From Loki-b32 sp048941605 (GTDB lineage: Archaea > Asgardarchaeota > Lokiarchaeia > Sigyniarchaeales > SOKP01), in contig JBHLNL010000020.1 in the NCBI GenBank assembly GCA_048941605.1, positions 1 to 32,148 of the forward strand: DNA of 32,148 nt, given 5' to 3'. The number at the start of each line of letters is the position of its first letter. Position 1 is the stretch's first letter. This document shows, one piece after another, positions 8,473 to 17,168 of the stretch. The position numbers and the translations under genes are program-made. Below the pieces are notes generated by a model that was given only the letters and a program-made list of their open reading frames with translations, had not been told where the DNA came from and did not search any database.

Positions 8473-9396
8473 ATGGAAAAAGAAGTAAGCAAAAGTGCCT
8501 ATTCGGATCATTTATTTCAATTTCGTTCAGTTGAACGGAAAAGCTTGATTTTATCTTTAACAATCACGACTATTGTTATGGTTATAGAAATTATAGGGGG
8601 AATTGTTACAAACAGCATTGCTTTAATTAGTGATGCAGGTCATATGTTCACCCATGCTTTCGCTATTGGTATAAGCCTGTTGGCAAATGTTATCGCAAGA
8701 AGACCACCTTGTCATCATAAAACATTTGGATTATATCGAGCAGAAGTTTTAGCAGCTTTTATTAATGGTTTATTTCTTATACCTATTGTTGGTATAATTA
8801 TTTATGAAGCAATTCTTAGATTTCTAAATCCACAAGAGATTTTTGGTTTCTACATGTTAATAGTAGCTTTTATTGGGCTTGCTGTAAATATAACAAGTAT
8901 TTTAATTCTCCAAGGTCAACGTAATTCTAGCTTAAATGTAAAAAGTGTATTTTATCATATGATTGCCGATGCCGCTTCTTCAATAGGAATAGTAATTGCT
9001 GCTTTTATTATCATGTTCACTGGAGTAGTAATTCTTGATCCTATCGTAAGTATAGGGATATCTATAATTATTATCTACTGGGCTTATGGAATATTAAAAG
9101 AGTCAATTCGAATTTTGCTTGAAATGGCACCAAAAGGAATGAATGTAGACACCATTACTAATGATTTAAAAACCAGATTTCCCGAAATTCTTGAATTATA
9201 TGATGCTCATCTCTGGACAATAATTCCAGATATGCTCATCTATTCTGCACATGTTAAATTAAATAACGAAATCGTCAAAGGAAATCAAGAAGATCTAATC
9301 CTAAAAATAAATGATTATTTGTCAAAAAATTATAAGATTATTGAATCTACAATACAGATTATGCCTATTGACGCTTTAGAGGTGTGTAATCTATAA
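8473..9396 (+). CDS. Cation diffusion facilitator (CzcD/ZnT-like) transporter
   Basis: It has six predicted membrane segments and a short cytosolic C-terminal domain, as in CDF exporters that trade divalent metals for protons. TM2 holds SDAGHMFTHA and TM5 holds YHMIADAASS. Numbered from ATG at 8473, the transport site would be His57, His61, His162 and Asp166. In the common zinc type the second position is Asp (H...D in TM2); here it is His. The RPPCHH segment followed by GLYRAEVLAAFING between TM2 and TM3 is typical of CzcD-like members. A GTG three codons upstream (8464) could also start the protein. It follows the flavin oxidoreductase by 29 bases. Confidence 0.88.
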   Translation: MEKEVSKSAYSDHLFQFRSVERKSLILSLTITTIVMVIEIIGGIVTNSIALISDAGHMFTHAFAIGISLLANVIARRPPCHHKTFGLYRAEVLAAFINGLFLIPIVGIIIYEAILRFLNPQEIFGFYMLIVAFIGLAVNITSILILQGQRNSSLNVKSVFYHMIADAASSIGIVIAAFIIMFTGVVILDPIVSIGISIIIIYWAYGILKESIRILLEMAPKGMNVDTITNDLKTRFPEILELYDAHLWTIIPDMLIYSAHVKLNNEIVKGNQEDLILKINDYLSKNYKIIESTIQIMPIDALEVCNL

Positions 9397-9495
9397 ATTT
9401 TTTTGCTTTAGAAATATAAAATAAACATTTAAATAGTTCCATAACCCAAATTTATTATTAAAAAAATTTCCTTACCATTTTAAGAGGAGTTAGAA

Positions 9496-9924
9496 ATGTC
9501 ATCTGAGAGAAAAATTGATGTTTTTGCTGCATTAGTATTAGTAATAAGTATCATAGGAATAATTTTACTTGCCACCCAATATTTTGCAAGTCTATATATT
9601 GGAGTATACAGACATTCTTGTTTGGATTGCGAATACGCAACACCAGGAGATTTAACCTCACAAATCCTTATTTTGATCTTTTTAATAATACAAATAATTG
9701 TAGCTTTAAATGATCTAATCCCAAAAAGATTTATTCAACGAGATTTATCTTTATATGGAATGGGTTTAGCTATCTTTACAATTCTCTTTTCGATTATAGG
9801 GATTGTAGCATTTGGCACATATTATGATTATGCAGAATGGTGGCCAGACACTGGATTCTATGCTAGTATTATTGCAGGAATAGTCAATACAATCTTGTTT
9901 TTCTTAAAATTTAGAAACAAATAA
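9496..9924 (+). CDS. Four-TM membrane protein of unknown function
   Basis: The 142-residue protein shows four hydrophobic stretches at about 10-35, 52-70, 85-108 and 120-138. The extracytoplasmic loop between the first two carries a C..C pair (HSCLDCEYATPGD). The loop between the last two is rich in Tyr and Trp (YYDYAEWWPD). No family was recognised. A clear ribosome binding site (GAGGAG) eight bases before the ATG and a T14 tract right after the stop mark it as a real, separately transcribed gene. Confidence 0.7.
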   Translation: MSSERKIDVFAALVLVISIIGIILLATQYFASLYIGVYRHSCLDCEYATPGDLTSQILILIFLIIQIIVALNDLIPKRFIQRDLSLYGMGLAIFTILFSIIGIVAFGTYYDYAEWWPDTGFYASIIAGIVNTILFFLKFRNK

Positions 9925-9927
9925 TTC

Positions 9928-9941
9928 TTTTTTTTTTTTTT
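9928..9941 (+). terminator. T14 transcription terminator
   Basis: A run of 14 T begins three bases after the TAA of the four-TM protein gene. This is a strong archaeal-type terminator and separates it from the MFS transporter. Confidence 0.65.
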
Positions 9942-10030
9942 ATAGATAATCTGATTGCTGAATCTTTTTTAAATTAACTTTTTAAAATTAGGAACTTTTA
10001 GTTAGTTTACAATATTTGTAAGCGAGAAAT

Positions 10031-11209
10031 ATGGAAAGAAATTTCAAGTCCAATATTTATAAGATATATATTTTTTCTTTCATTTTGGGAATCCACACCG
10101 TTAGAGGCGTATACATTCCATTTATGATGGACTGGGGTGGTCTCTCTTTTTTTCAGATTATGTTATTACAGAGTTATTTTACTATTATGATCGTTGTACT
10201 TGAAATTCCCTCAGGAGCAATAGCAGATTTTTTAGGAAGAAAAATAGCATTATTATTATCTGCATCTTCAATTGCTAGCGCAGCTCTTACTTATAGTTTA
10301 ATACCAAATTTTTTTATGTTTATCTTAGCAGAAACTCTGTGGGCTTTTGGATCAGCCTTAATGTCGGGAACAGCTGATGCTTTTGTTTATTTTTCTTTAA
10401 AGTCTTATGGTAACGAAGCTAACCTATCAAAGATACTAGGTAGATCAAGAACAATGAATTTAATAGCTTTAACAATATCTGCACCAATTGGCTCTATAAT
10501 TGCAGTAGTTATTTCTTTACAATTTACTATGACATCTTTAGCGATTATTTATATTGGGGCATTTTTAGTTGCCTTAACTTTCAAGGAACCTAAATTGATA
10601 AATAATAATTATCAACGAGAAAGCTATTGGCAGATAATAATATCTGGGTTTAAAGAATTACGAAAAAATAAAATACTGAGAATTCTCACTTTTGATTGGA
10701 TACCAATTAATGTACTAATATTTTTTATGTTTTGGTCATATCAAGTCTATTTCGGTGCGATTAATATTCCCACTATTGCTTATGGGTTTATTCTTGCGGG
10801 TATGAATATTGTAAATGCTGTGTTCTCGATTTTAATCCCTGTTTTATTAAAATCATCTGAAAATAAAAAAAAATTCTTAATTTTAATCAATTTGATAAAT
10901 GGAGTATCATACATTTTTTTAGGTTTGACCAACATTATTCCATTAGGTCTCGCAATAATTTTTACGATTATAGCATTTGGGTATACTAGATATTTAATAT
11001 TTGTAGACGGTATAAATTTACAGATTGAATCAGAAAATAGAGCAACTGTACTTAGCACTATAAATATGTTTGGAAGTTTGTTGAGAGCAATAATTTATCC
11101 TTTTGTAGGACTTCTAGTAGAATGGAATATATTTATTTTTTTTATTATGACTGGTGTGCTAATTTTATTCTTTACGATATTAACACGTTCAAAAAGCGAA
11201 TATCTATAA
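10031..11209 (+). CDS. Major facilitator superfamily (MFS) transporter
   Basis: The 392-residue protein has about 12 hydrophobic segments. The diagnostic MFS loop between TM2 and TM3 reads GAIADFLGRKIALL (near residue 65), a D..GR+ motif. Preceding VVLEIPSGAIAD is typical of drug-efflux-like MFS members. The two six-TM halves are joined by a charged cytosolic loop near residues 185-215 (KEPKLINNNYQRESYWQ). No substrate can be read from the sequence. It converges with the acyl-CoA synthetase gene with only 19 bases between the stops. Confidence 0.88.
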   Translation: MERNFKSNIYKIYIFSFILGIHTVRGVYIPFMMDWGGLSFFQIMLLQSYFTIMIVVLEIPSGAIADFLGRKIALLLSASSIASAALTYSLIPNFFMFILAETLWAFGSALMSGTADAFVYFSLKSYGNEANLSKILGRSRTMNLIALTISAPIGSIIAVVISLQFTMTSLAIIYIGAFLVALTFKEPKLINNNYQRESYWQIIISGFKELRKNKILRILTFDWIPINVLIFFMFWSYQVYFGAINIPTIAYGFILAGMNIVNAVFSILIPVLLKSSENKKKFLILINLINGVSYIFLGLTNIIPLGLAIIFTIIAFGYTRYLIFVDGINLQIESENRATVLSTINMFGSLLRAIIYPFVGLLVEWNIFIFFIMTGVLILFFTILTRSKSEYL

Positions 11210-11228
11210 TAAAATATTTTATTCAAAT

Positions 11229-12920
11229 TTAGATTTCTTTTGTTGCTCTTTCTCTTAATTTTCTACGGAAAATTTTTCCCACAGAAGTGCGAGGTAGTAT
11301 AGTGACAAATTCGACTTGTCTGGGATATTTGTAAGCAGCCATTTTATCTTTTGACCAGTCAATAATTTCTTGTTCTGTAACCTTTCCTTGATATTCTGGT
11401 TTAAGTGCAACATAAGCTTTAATTGTTTCCCCAATATTTGGATCTGGTGCTGATACAACCCCTGCTTCTAAAATGGCTGGATGTTCATACAATTTTTCTT
11501 CAACTTCACTTGGCATAACTTTATAACCCTTATATTTTATCATATCCTTTATTCGACCCTCAATATAAAAATAGCCTTCTTTATCCATTCGAGCTAAGTC
11601 TCCTGTTCTAAGCCAATCACCAACAAAAGTAGCTGCTGTTGCTTCTGGGTTTTTCCAATATCCTTTCATTACTTGAGGCCCTTTTAGAAATAATTCTCCC
11701 GTTTCTCCAGGAGAAAGTTCTTCTAATGTATCAGGATCTACAATTTTTGCATCAGTATCAACAATTGGTATACCTATACTTTCTGATATTGTGGGTAACC
11801 ATTTAGGTTGATTATGTGTTACTGGTGATGTTTCAGTCAAACCAAATCCTTGACCAACTTTAAAACCTACAATTTCTTCCCATTTTTTATTTATTTCTGT
11901 AGCCAATGTTGCTGAACCAGAAGTTGCTGTCTCAAGGCTTGAGAGATCACGTACTTTAAAATCAGGAGAATTCACTAGCATTTGGAACATTATAGGTACA
12001 CCAACAAATTCTTTGCATCTATAATATTCTATTGCTTCTAGAACTTCAGATGGATTAAATGCGTCAAACATGATTAACATTGACGCGATTATTGAAGTTA
12101 TAATTAAGACTTGAAAACCAAAACTATGGCAAAGAGGGAGAACTGTTAAAGTTACTCTTTTACCAAAAATATCTGGATCCTCCTCTCTTGTTTCCCTATA
12201 ATTTTGTAATACACAAAGAGCATTGGAGACTAAATTATTATGAGTTAACATCACTCCTTTAGGTAAGCCTGTAGTACCTCCCGTATATAATAGTGCTGCT
12301 ATATCATTCATGGGATCAATATCAACTTCAGGTTTTTTTGATGCTCTTCCATTAATAAATTCTTCTAATGTAATAGTTTCTGGTTTAGAGGTATCAGCTT
12401 GAAGTAAAATTACATTTTTTATTGGAATTTTATTCCGTGCTTTTTTTATTGTTCTGAAATTGTTCTTATGGACAAAAAGAGTATCAATATTGCCAGCATC
12501 TCTGATAATATGGACTACATCTGTCTCTTTGAGGAGAGGATTTATGGGAACAACAGTTGCACCAGTCTCCAATATCCCTAAAAAACATAATAAAAACTCA
12601 GGGCAATTTACTGTCATTATACCAACAGCATCCCCTTTTTTTATACCCTCTTCATATAAAGCATTAGCTATTTTATCTGATATATAATTAACTTCGCGGT
12701 ATGTATATTTTTTTTCTGTTGGTTTATAATAAACACTGACATTATTAGGAAATTCGGAAGCTACTTTTTTAATAACTTCATGAACAGGAATAGGATCAAA
12801 TTTTACAGTTTTAGGAATATAAATTGGTTTAAGTTTTAACCATGGACGATTTGGACTTTCGAGATAAGGCGATTCATTCTCGTAATCTGGGATTGATTCC
12901 CACTCTGAATAATCTTTCAT
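11229..12920 (-). CDS. Acyl-CoA synthetase (AMP-forming, long-chain fatty-acid CoA ligase type)
   Basis: This 563-residue member of the AMP-binding superfamily has all core motifs. The phosphate loop is LLYTGGTTGLPKGVMLTH (near residues 212-229). The adenine-binding stretch is VGQGFGLTETSPV, the hinge region GDWLRTGDLARMD, and the C-terminal lysine loop PRTSVGKIFRRKLRE near the end. It activates a carboxylic acid to an acyl adenylate and then to acyl-CoA. The general layout fits long-chain acyl-CoA ligases, but chain length cannot be told. AGGGG ahead of the ATG is a usable ribosome binding site. It stands alone on the minus strand, upstream of nothing co-directional within 100 bases. Confidence 0.92.
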   Translation of the reverse strand: MKDYSEWESIPDYENESPYLESPNRPWLKLKPIYIPKTVKFDPIPVHEVIKKVASEFPNNVSVYYKPTEKKYTYREVNYISDKIANALYEEGIKKGDAVGIMTVNCPEFLLCFLGILETGATVVPINPLLKETDVVHIIRDAGNIDTLFVHKNNFRTIKKARNKIPIKNVILLQADTSKPETITLEEFINGRASKKPEVDIDPMNDIAALLYTGGTTGLPKGVMLTHNNLVSNALCVLQNYRETREEDPDIFGKRVTLTVLPLCHSFGFQVLIITSIIASMLIMFDAFNPSEVLEAIEYYRCKEFVGVPIMFQMLVNSPDFKVRDLSSLETATSGSATLATEINKKWEEIVGFKVGQGFGLTETSPVTHNQPKWLPTISESIGIPIVDTDAKIVDPDTLEELSPGETGELFLKGPQVMKGYWKNPEATAATFVGDWLRTGDLARMDKEGYFYIEGRIKDMIKYKGYKVMPSEVEEKLYEHPAILEAGVVSAPDPNIGETIKAYVALKPEYQGKVTEQEIIDWSKDKMAAYKYPRQVEFVTILPRTSVGKIFRRKLRERATKEI

Positions 12921-13031
12921 AAAATTTCCCCTAATATAGTAATAATAGAAAAATATCCTAAGTATAAATTAATTCTCTCTCTTTAAAAGTCTTCATCTAT
13001 TGAAGTATTGAAAAGATATAAAAAATTAAGT

Positions 13032-13382
13032 TTACATCCAAGAAACAATTTTTTCAGTATTAATTAGAATATCAACTAAATCTTCATACTCTATTCCTTT
13101 GATTTCAGTAAAAAGAATACTGGGATCCATTCCACGAGCTTTAAGATCTGGTATAACGGCATAAATATTGACAGGAAGATTTGATAATTCTAAAAAAAAT
13201 TCAGGTACTTTTCCATTTGGCGTACTCCCAATCACTCCATCGTGTATTAAGACTATGTTTATTTCAAGATCTGATTTTATCTGCTTCTTCAAAATTTTAA
13301 GTAGAGATTCCATTTTATCCTTTAACCATAAACTAAAGCCATATAAATATACTATAGAATTTTCTGTATTCACAAGCCTCAC
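13032..13382 (-). CDS. dsrH: DsrH/TusB-like sulfur relay protein
   Basis: This is the third gene of a DsrE-DsrF-DsrH set, 116 residues from GTG at 13382, beginning four bases after the stop of the second. It has the alternating strand-helix pattern of the DsrE superfamily: SIVYLYGFSLW, then INIVLIHDGVIGSTPNG, then VNIYAVIPDLKARGMD, and a C-terminal EDLVDILINTEKIVSWM typical of DsrH/TusB. DsrEFH forms a hexamer that passes persulfide sulfur between proteins. It has no Cys at all, so this subunit cannot itself carry sulfur. The family call depends on fold and gene order as much as on sequence. Confidence 0.72.
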   Translation of the reverse strand: MRLVNTENSIVYLYGFSLWLKDKMESLLKILKKQIKSDLEINIVLIHDGVIGSTPNGKVPEFFLELSNLPVNIYAVIPDLKARGMDPSILFTEIKGIEYEDLVDILINTEKIVSWM

Positions 13383-13386
13383 CTAG

Positions 13387-13758
13387 TTAATATTTAAAAC
13401 TTACATCAGCTTTTGAAATAAGTTGAGAAATCTTCATAGTGTCAACAATATTTATATTTTCATTCAAAATCAGATCTGATTTTTCCATTCCAGCAATATC
13501 TAATGCCTCATCGTGGACAAAAATTTGTAATTCAGAGAGCTCTATTAATCGTCTGATATTCGCAAAGTCATCCATCTTTAAAGCCTCAGGTTTTAACTTT
13601 TTACTCAAGAAAAGAATCGCATCTCTAAGTAAAATGACTTTACAATCTTCAATATCCCCAACAGCAAGTAACCCCGCAGCCATACGGATTGATTCTTCTA
13701 CAGAATTTTTTCCAAAGGGTCCATCTTCACAAATTATTGCTACGGAATCTACCATCAT
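13387..13758 (-). CDS. dsrF: DsrF/TusC-like sulfur relay protein
   Basis: The 123-residue middle protein has the DsrE fold pattern: SVAIICEDGPFGKNSVEESIRMAAGLLA, then CKVILLRDAILFLSK, then LQIFVHDEALDIAGM. PFG......E..R.A.GL.A is characteristic of the DsrF/TusC group. The gene begins three bases after the upstream stop, and its ribosome binding site (GGAGGGTGA) is formed by the last codons of the DsrE gene. Translation is therefore coupled. In the known complex DsrF is the structural partner of DsrE and DsrH. Confidence 0.78.
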   Translation of the reverse strand: MMVDSVAIICEDGPFGKNSVEESIRMAAGLLAVGDIEDCKVILLRDAILFLSKKLKPEALKMDDFANIRRLIELSELQIFVHDEALDIAGMEKSDLILNENINIVDTMKISQLISKADVSFKY

Positions 13759-13761
13759 TAA

Positions 13762-14136
13762 TCACCCTCCAGGACCAAAAAAAATCACCTTATCTGAATC
13801 TGCCATCATAAGTGAAAGCCCTCCTAAACCTTCTTGATGTGCTCCTTCTATGAATTCTTCAGATTTAATACCGGTAAAACTTGTCCAAGTACTACAAGCT
13901 GCAAATTCAGTGTTATGATCTTTACAAAATGCTTCTAAACGTTGAGATAAATTACGTATAGAAGAATCTTTTATATTTCTTTCTTTGATATTATAAACTC
14001 CACTTCCATAAAAAAAGATCCCGGTAATTTGATGCCCCTTTTTAATGATAGCTTCTCCTAAATTAATTACCGTATCCATTGCTTCGTATTTATAAGGTTC
14101 TGCGCATACTACAAAACAAAATGAGACCATATTCAT
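13762..14136 (-). CDS. dsrE: DsrE/TusD-like sulfurtransferase
   Basis: The 124-residue first gene of the set has MVSFCFVVCAEPYKYEAMDTVINLGEAIIKKGH, the usual first strand and helix, then ITGIFFYGSGVYNI. A conserved Cys sits in FAACSTWTSFTGI near residue 81, the position of the persulfide Cys of DsrE/TusD. The protein ends GPGG, over which the next gene's ribosome binding site is laid. The set would accept sulfur from a sulfurtransferase and pass it to a DsrC/TusE- or TusA-type carrier. No such carrier or dissimilatory sulfite reductase gene is in the window, so a thiouridine or general sulfur-delivery role is as likely as sulfur oxidation. Confidence 0.8.
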   Translation of the reverse strand: MNMVSFCFVVCAEPYKYEAMDTVINLGEAIIKKGHQITGIFFYGSGVYNIKERNIKDSSIRNLSQRLEAFCKDHNTEFAACSTWTSFTGIKSEEFIEGAHQEGLGGLSLMMADSDKVIFFGPGG

Positions 14137-14273
14137 ATCATTTCTAGATTAAATTAATTGATTGAAATTCTCTAAAAATTTTAATTCTTATGTTATAAAA
14201 AATTAAAAAATTAGTAAAAAAAATTGTATTAATTTAATAGCGTTTGATCATCCTTAGATATTAAAATCTTTCT

Positions 14274-15383
14274 CTAAATTTGCCAACTGCCTTCCTCATA
14301 AATTATTTCTCCATCAGCTAGGACTTTTGAACCTAGGAGCTTCATATCTTTCAAAATATCCCAATGAATAGCAGATATATTTTGAGAGCCTGCTTCTTGA
14401 AATCCTCCTCCAAGTGCACAATGTAAAGTTCCCCCCATTTTTTCATCAAATAACATATTTTTTGTGTATTTAGTTATTCCATAATTTGTTCCAATCCCTA
14501 ATTCTCCCATTATATTAGCATTTTCAACTTTTAAAATTTCATCAAGTAAATCTTCTCCCTTATCAGCAGTAGCATTTATTACTTCTCCATTCTCAAATTC
14601 TAGAGATATATTTTCAACTTCCTTACCCAAATATAATCCTGGATACGTGAATTTAATTTGACCGTTTACTGAATCTTCAACTGGACTTGTAAAGATTTCA
14701 CCTCCAGGTAAGTTTTGATCTCCCCATGAATTAAGCCACTTACGCCCTTCAACTGAAAGAGAGATGTCAGTATCTTTTCCAACGACTTTTATTTCCTTCA
14801 CATTATTTAAGATATTAATTAGACGTTCTTGTTCATTTTTTAGTTTTTTCCATTCATCTATAGGATTTTCTTTATCTAAAAATAATGCCTTCTTTAAAAA
14901 ATCAGTGTAAGAAAATAGATCCATTTTTGCTTCTTGTGCGAGAGATTGACAAGGATATGGAACAATATTCCATTTGAATTTTCCTTCTGTTTCTCTTTTT
15001 CGCATAATTTCTCTAAGTTTTTTTACTTCTTGAGAGCCTTGACGCATTATTATACGTTTAGGATCAATGTTTGCTAATCTTTGAGTATTGTATTCTGCTT
15101 TTATTTGAATTAATCGGTCAAACTCTTTCATAATCTGTTTATTAACATTATCTACATATTGTAATTGGTTGTCAGTGGCATATTTATAAAATAATGATTG
15201 GAGATCTTCTAAATCTATCATTGGAAAGGGATATCCCCCTACTTTTAATATTTCAACATATAATGCTTGGATTAAGTCTTTTGCTACATCGCTTGCCATA
15301 ATCAAAACTCTGTGACCTTTTTGAACGGAGAGAGAGTAATGTATAACAATTTTTGCTAGGTTTTCATATAAACTATTAATCAG
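14274..15383 (-). CDS. M29 family metallo-aminopeptidase (thermophilic aminopeptidase type)
   Basis: The C-terminal half carries the M29 signature: LPGGEIFTSPVEDSVNG, then MGELGIGTNYGI, then GTLHCALGGGF, and AIHWDIL. These hold the Glu, His and Asp ligands of the two-metal site. From the first ATG (15299) the protein lacks its first strand. The frame stays open upstream to a TAG at 15392-15390 and encodes a matching N-terminus, ENLAKIVIHYSLSVQKGHRVLIMASDVA. AGAGGT at 15397-15392 lies eight bases before CTG at 15383, so CTG (or ATT at 15380) is the likely start, giving about 369 residues. It removes N-terminal residues from peptides in the cytosol. TTG at 15305 is a shorter alternative. It follows ArsM on the same strand. 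Confidence 0.85.
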   Translation of the reverse strand: MINSLYENLAKIVIHYSLSVQKGHRVLIMASDVAKDLIQALYVEILKVGGYPFPMIDLEDLQSLFYKYATDNQLQYVDNVNKQIMKEFDRLIQIKAEYNTQRLANIDPKRIIMRQGSQEVKKLREIMRKRETEGKFKWNIVPYPCQSLAQEAKMDLFSYTDFLKKALFLDKENPIDEWKKLKNEQERLINILNNVKEIKVVGKDTDISLSVEGRKWLNSWGDQNLPGGEIFTSPVEDSVNGQIKFTYPGLYLGKEVENISLEFENGEVINATADKGEDLLDEILKVENANIMGELGIGTNYGITKYTKNMLFDEKMGGTLHCALGGGFQEAGSQNISAIHWDILKDMKLLGSKVLADGEIIYEEGSWQI

Positions 15384-15418
15384 GAGTAACTACCTCTTTT
15401 TGTAAAACCTTCTGAAAG

Positions 15419-16339
15419 TTATTGTGGTTTAATTGCTTTCACTTTTATGCTAGTACTATCAATTTCTAACTGATCCAACTCTTTAACCTTTTCAACTTGA
15501 TCTCCCAATGCTTCTTTAATGGAGTCATCATTAAGTAAAAATTCCGTTGTGGAGAAATTACTTTGGTCAATAATTTCTACATCTTTAAATCCTGCCTTTT
15601 TAATAGCTGCTATATATTCATCTTTCATAATAGCGCCACCTATACAGCTCACATAAGCTTGTACATTTTTTCTAACGACGTCGGGGAGTTCTTTTAGTAA
15701 TACTATATCTGAAACCATTAACCTTCCTCCTGGTTTTAGTACACGGAATGCATCGCGAAAAACATTTTCTTTATTAGGAGCGAGATTAATTACACAATTA
15801 GATATAATTAGATCAATAGAATTATCAGCGACAGGTAGATGTTCAATTTCTCCGAGTCTAAATTCCACATTTTCATAGTTACCATTTTTTGCGTTTTCTC
15901 GAGCTCTATCTATCATAGCTGACGTCATATCTACTCCAATTACCTTTCCATTTTTTCCAACTTTCTTTGCAGCAATAAAACAATCTAAACCTCCACCCGA
16001 GCCTAAATCAAGAACAGTTTCACCTTCTTGAATTGAGGCATGAGCCGTAGGATTACCACAGCCAAGAGCTAGGTTTGCTCCATCAGGGATATTTTTTAAA
16101 TCTTCTTCATCATAACCTAATTGAGCGCTATATTTTTTTAAAAATTCATCCATTTTATCAGCAGATATAGAAATTGCGCCACCACAGCTACTGGTGCTAC
16201 AGGAACTTGATTGTGCTGAGGGTATCTCAGTAGAGGGACCACAACAACTTGAAGTTCTCGGTCGATTTGCTACTTTACCATATTCTTCTCTGACGATCAT
16301 TCTTATTTTTTCTTCCTCAAGAGATTTTTCTTCTTCCAT
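15419..16339 (-). CDS. arsM: Arsenite methyltransferase ArsM
   Basis: Class I methyltransferase core: VLDLGSGGGLDCF (motif I, 109-121), VIGVDMTSAMIDRARENA, and NSIDLIISNCVINLAPNK. The last holds Cys182, and VSCIGGAI holds Cys232; these two fit the paired As(III)-binding Cys of ArsM. N-terminal Cys32-Cys33 and Cys47/Cys52 supply further thiols. EEYGKVANRP at the start is the usual ArsM lead-in. The enzyme makes methylated arsenicals from arsenite with S-adenosylmethionine. GGAGGT precedes the ATG by seven bases. It is the last gene of an operon with the HgcC-like protein and another methyltransferase. Confidence 0.92.
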   Translation of the reverse strand: MEEEKSLEEEKIRMIVREEYGKVANRPRTSSCCGPSTEIPSAQSSSCSTSSCGGAISISADKMDEFLKKYSAQLGYDEEDLKNIPDGANLALGCGNPTAHASIQEGETVLDLGSGGGLDCFIAAKKVGKNGKVIGVDMTSAMIDRARENAKNGNYENVEFRLGEIEHLPVADNSIDLIISNCVINLAPNKENVFRDAFRVLKPGGRLMVSDIVLLKELPDVVRKNVQAYVSCIGGAIMKDEYIAAIKKAGFKDVEIIDQSNFSTTEFLLNDDSIKEALGDQVEKVKELDQLEIDSTSIKVKAIKPQ

Positions 16340-16358
16340 TTTTTTACCTCCTTTTTTA

Positions 16359-17168
16359 TTACTTTTTTATACCTTTAAATAAGCAGTAGCCTAATGTTCC
16401 ATTTAGGACTACTTCCCAAAATTTTCTTTGATTTTCAAGTGCTATGTGTACCGCATCTTGACCATACATTTTTGTAATTCTTTCAATTGTTGTTGCCAAT
16501 TCCGATTTTGATAATACTTTTGTATAATGTTGTACGTCTCGATCTTTTCTAATTTTCCAGAACATTTCAGGTTTTGACCATTCATCAAATTCAGTTGTAA
16601 TTTCACTGATTCCTGCTTTTTTCAACATTTCAACCCATTCATTATATTCTAGTGGAGTGGTTCCATATCGTTCTGAAATTTCACTTTTCTCAGTATTAGA
16701 AAGTTTTTTACGCCATGTTGATTCGTGAATTATAACCACACCATTAGGTTTTGTAACTCGTACCATCTCATCTAGTACTTTCTGTGAATCTTCAGGAATT
16801 CCTACAGCACATTCATTAATAACTACATCAAATGAATTAGTTTCAAATGGTAAATCCTGAGAATCACCAAGTTTGAAAGATGTTAGATTCTCAACACCTT
16901 CATTTTTTGCATTTTGGGTTGCTGATTGTATCATTTCTTCAGCGATATCCAATCCGGTTACATTTACACCAAAATTTTTGGCGTAAAAAATGGATTGGGT
17001 ACCTCTTCCGCTTGAAACATCCAATACCTTCATTCCCGGCTTTAAGTCTGAAAGCTTAGCAGTACGTTGAGTTAGAGCCATTCCACCTGGGTGCAAGGCT
17101 TCTATACCACTTAATTCTATAATATCTTCAATTGTTGGTTTATATAACCCTTTTCTCTTCATTATCAT
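16359..17168 (-). CDS. Class I SAM-dependent methyltransferase in the arsM operon
   Basis: Residues about 30-150 hold the core: HPGGMALTQRTAKL, then MKVLDVSSGRGTQSIFYAKNFG (motif I), VTGLDIAEEMIQSA, and SFDVVINECAVGIPED. EMVRVTKPNGVVIIHEST follows. The C-terminal 100 residues are helical and lack a known domain. The gene overlaps the upstream HgcC-like gene by ATGA at 17168-17165, but AGGA favours a second ATG at 17162 (MKRKGLYKP). The HPGG..LT opening is shared with methyltransferases that I recall near HgcC- or ArsM-type genes. The substrate is unknown; metalloid or methyl-metal chemistry is only implied by context. Confidence 0.85.
   Translation of the reverse strand: MIMKRKGLYKPTIEDIIELSGIEALHPGGMALTQRTAKLSDLKPGMKVLDVSSGRGTQSIFYAKNFGVNVTGLDIAEEMIQSATQNAKNEGVENLTSFKLGDSQDLPFETNSFDVVINECAVGIPEDSQKVLDEMVRVTKPNGVVIIHESTWRKKLSNTEKSEISERYGTTPLEYNEWVEMLKKAGISEITTEFDEWSKPEMFWKIRKDRDVQHYTKVLSKSELATTIERITKMYGQDAVHIALENQRKFWEVVLNGTLGYCLFKGIKK

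Noticed and set aside
10780..11058. Minus-strand frame of 92 codons inside the MFS transporter gene
   Set aside because: It lies wholly antisense to a clear transporter frame and has no recognisable domain.
13439..13837. Plus-strand frame of 132 codons across the DsrE/DsrF genes
   Set aside because: Antisense shadow of coupled genes with known folds; its composition is low-complexity.
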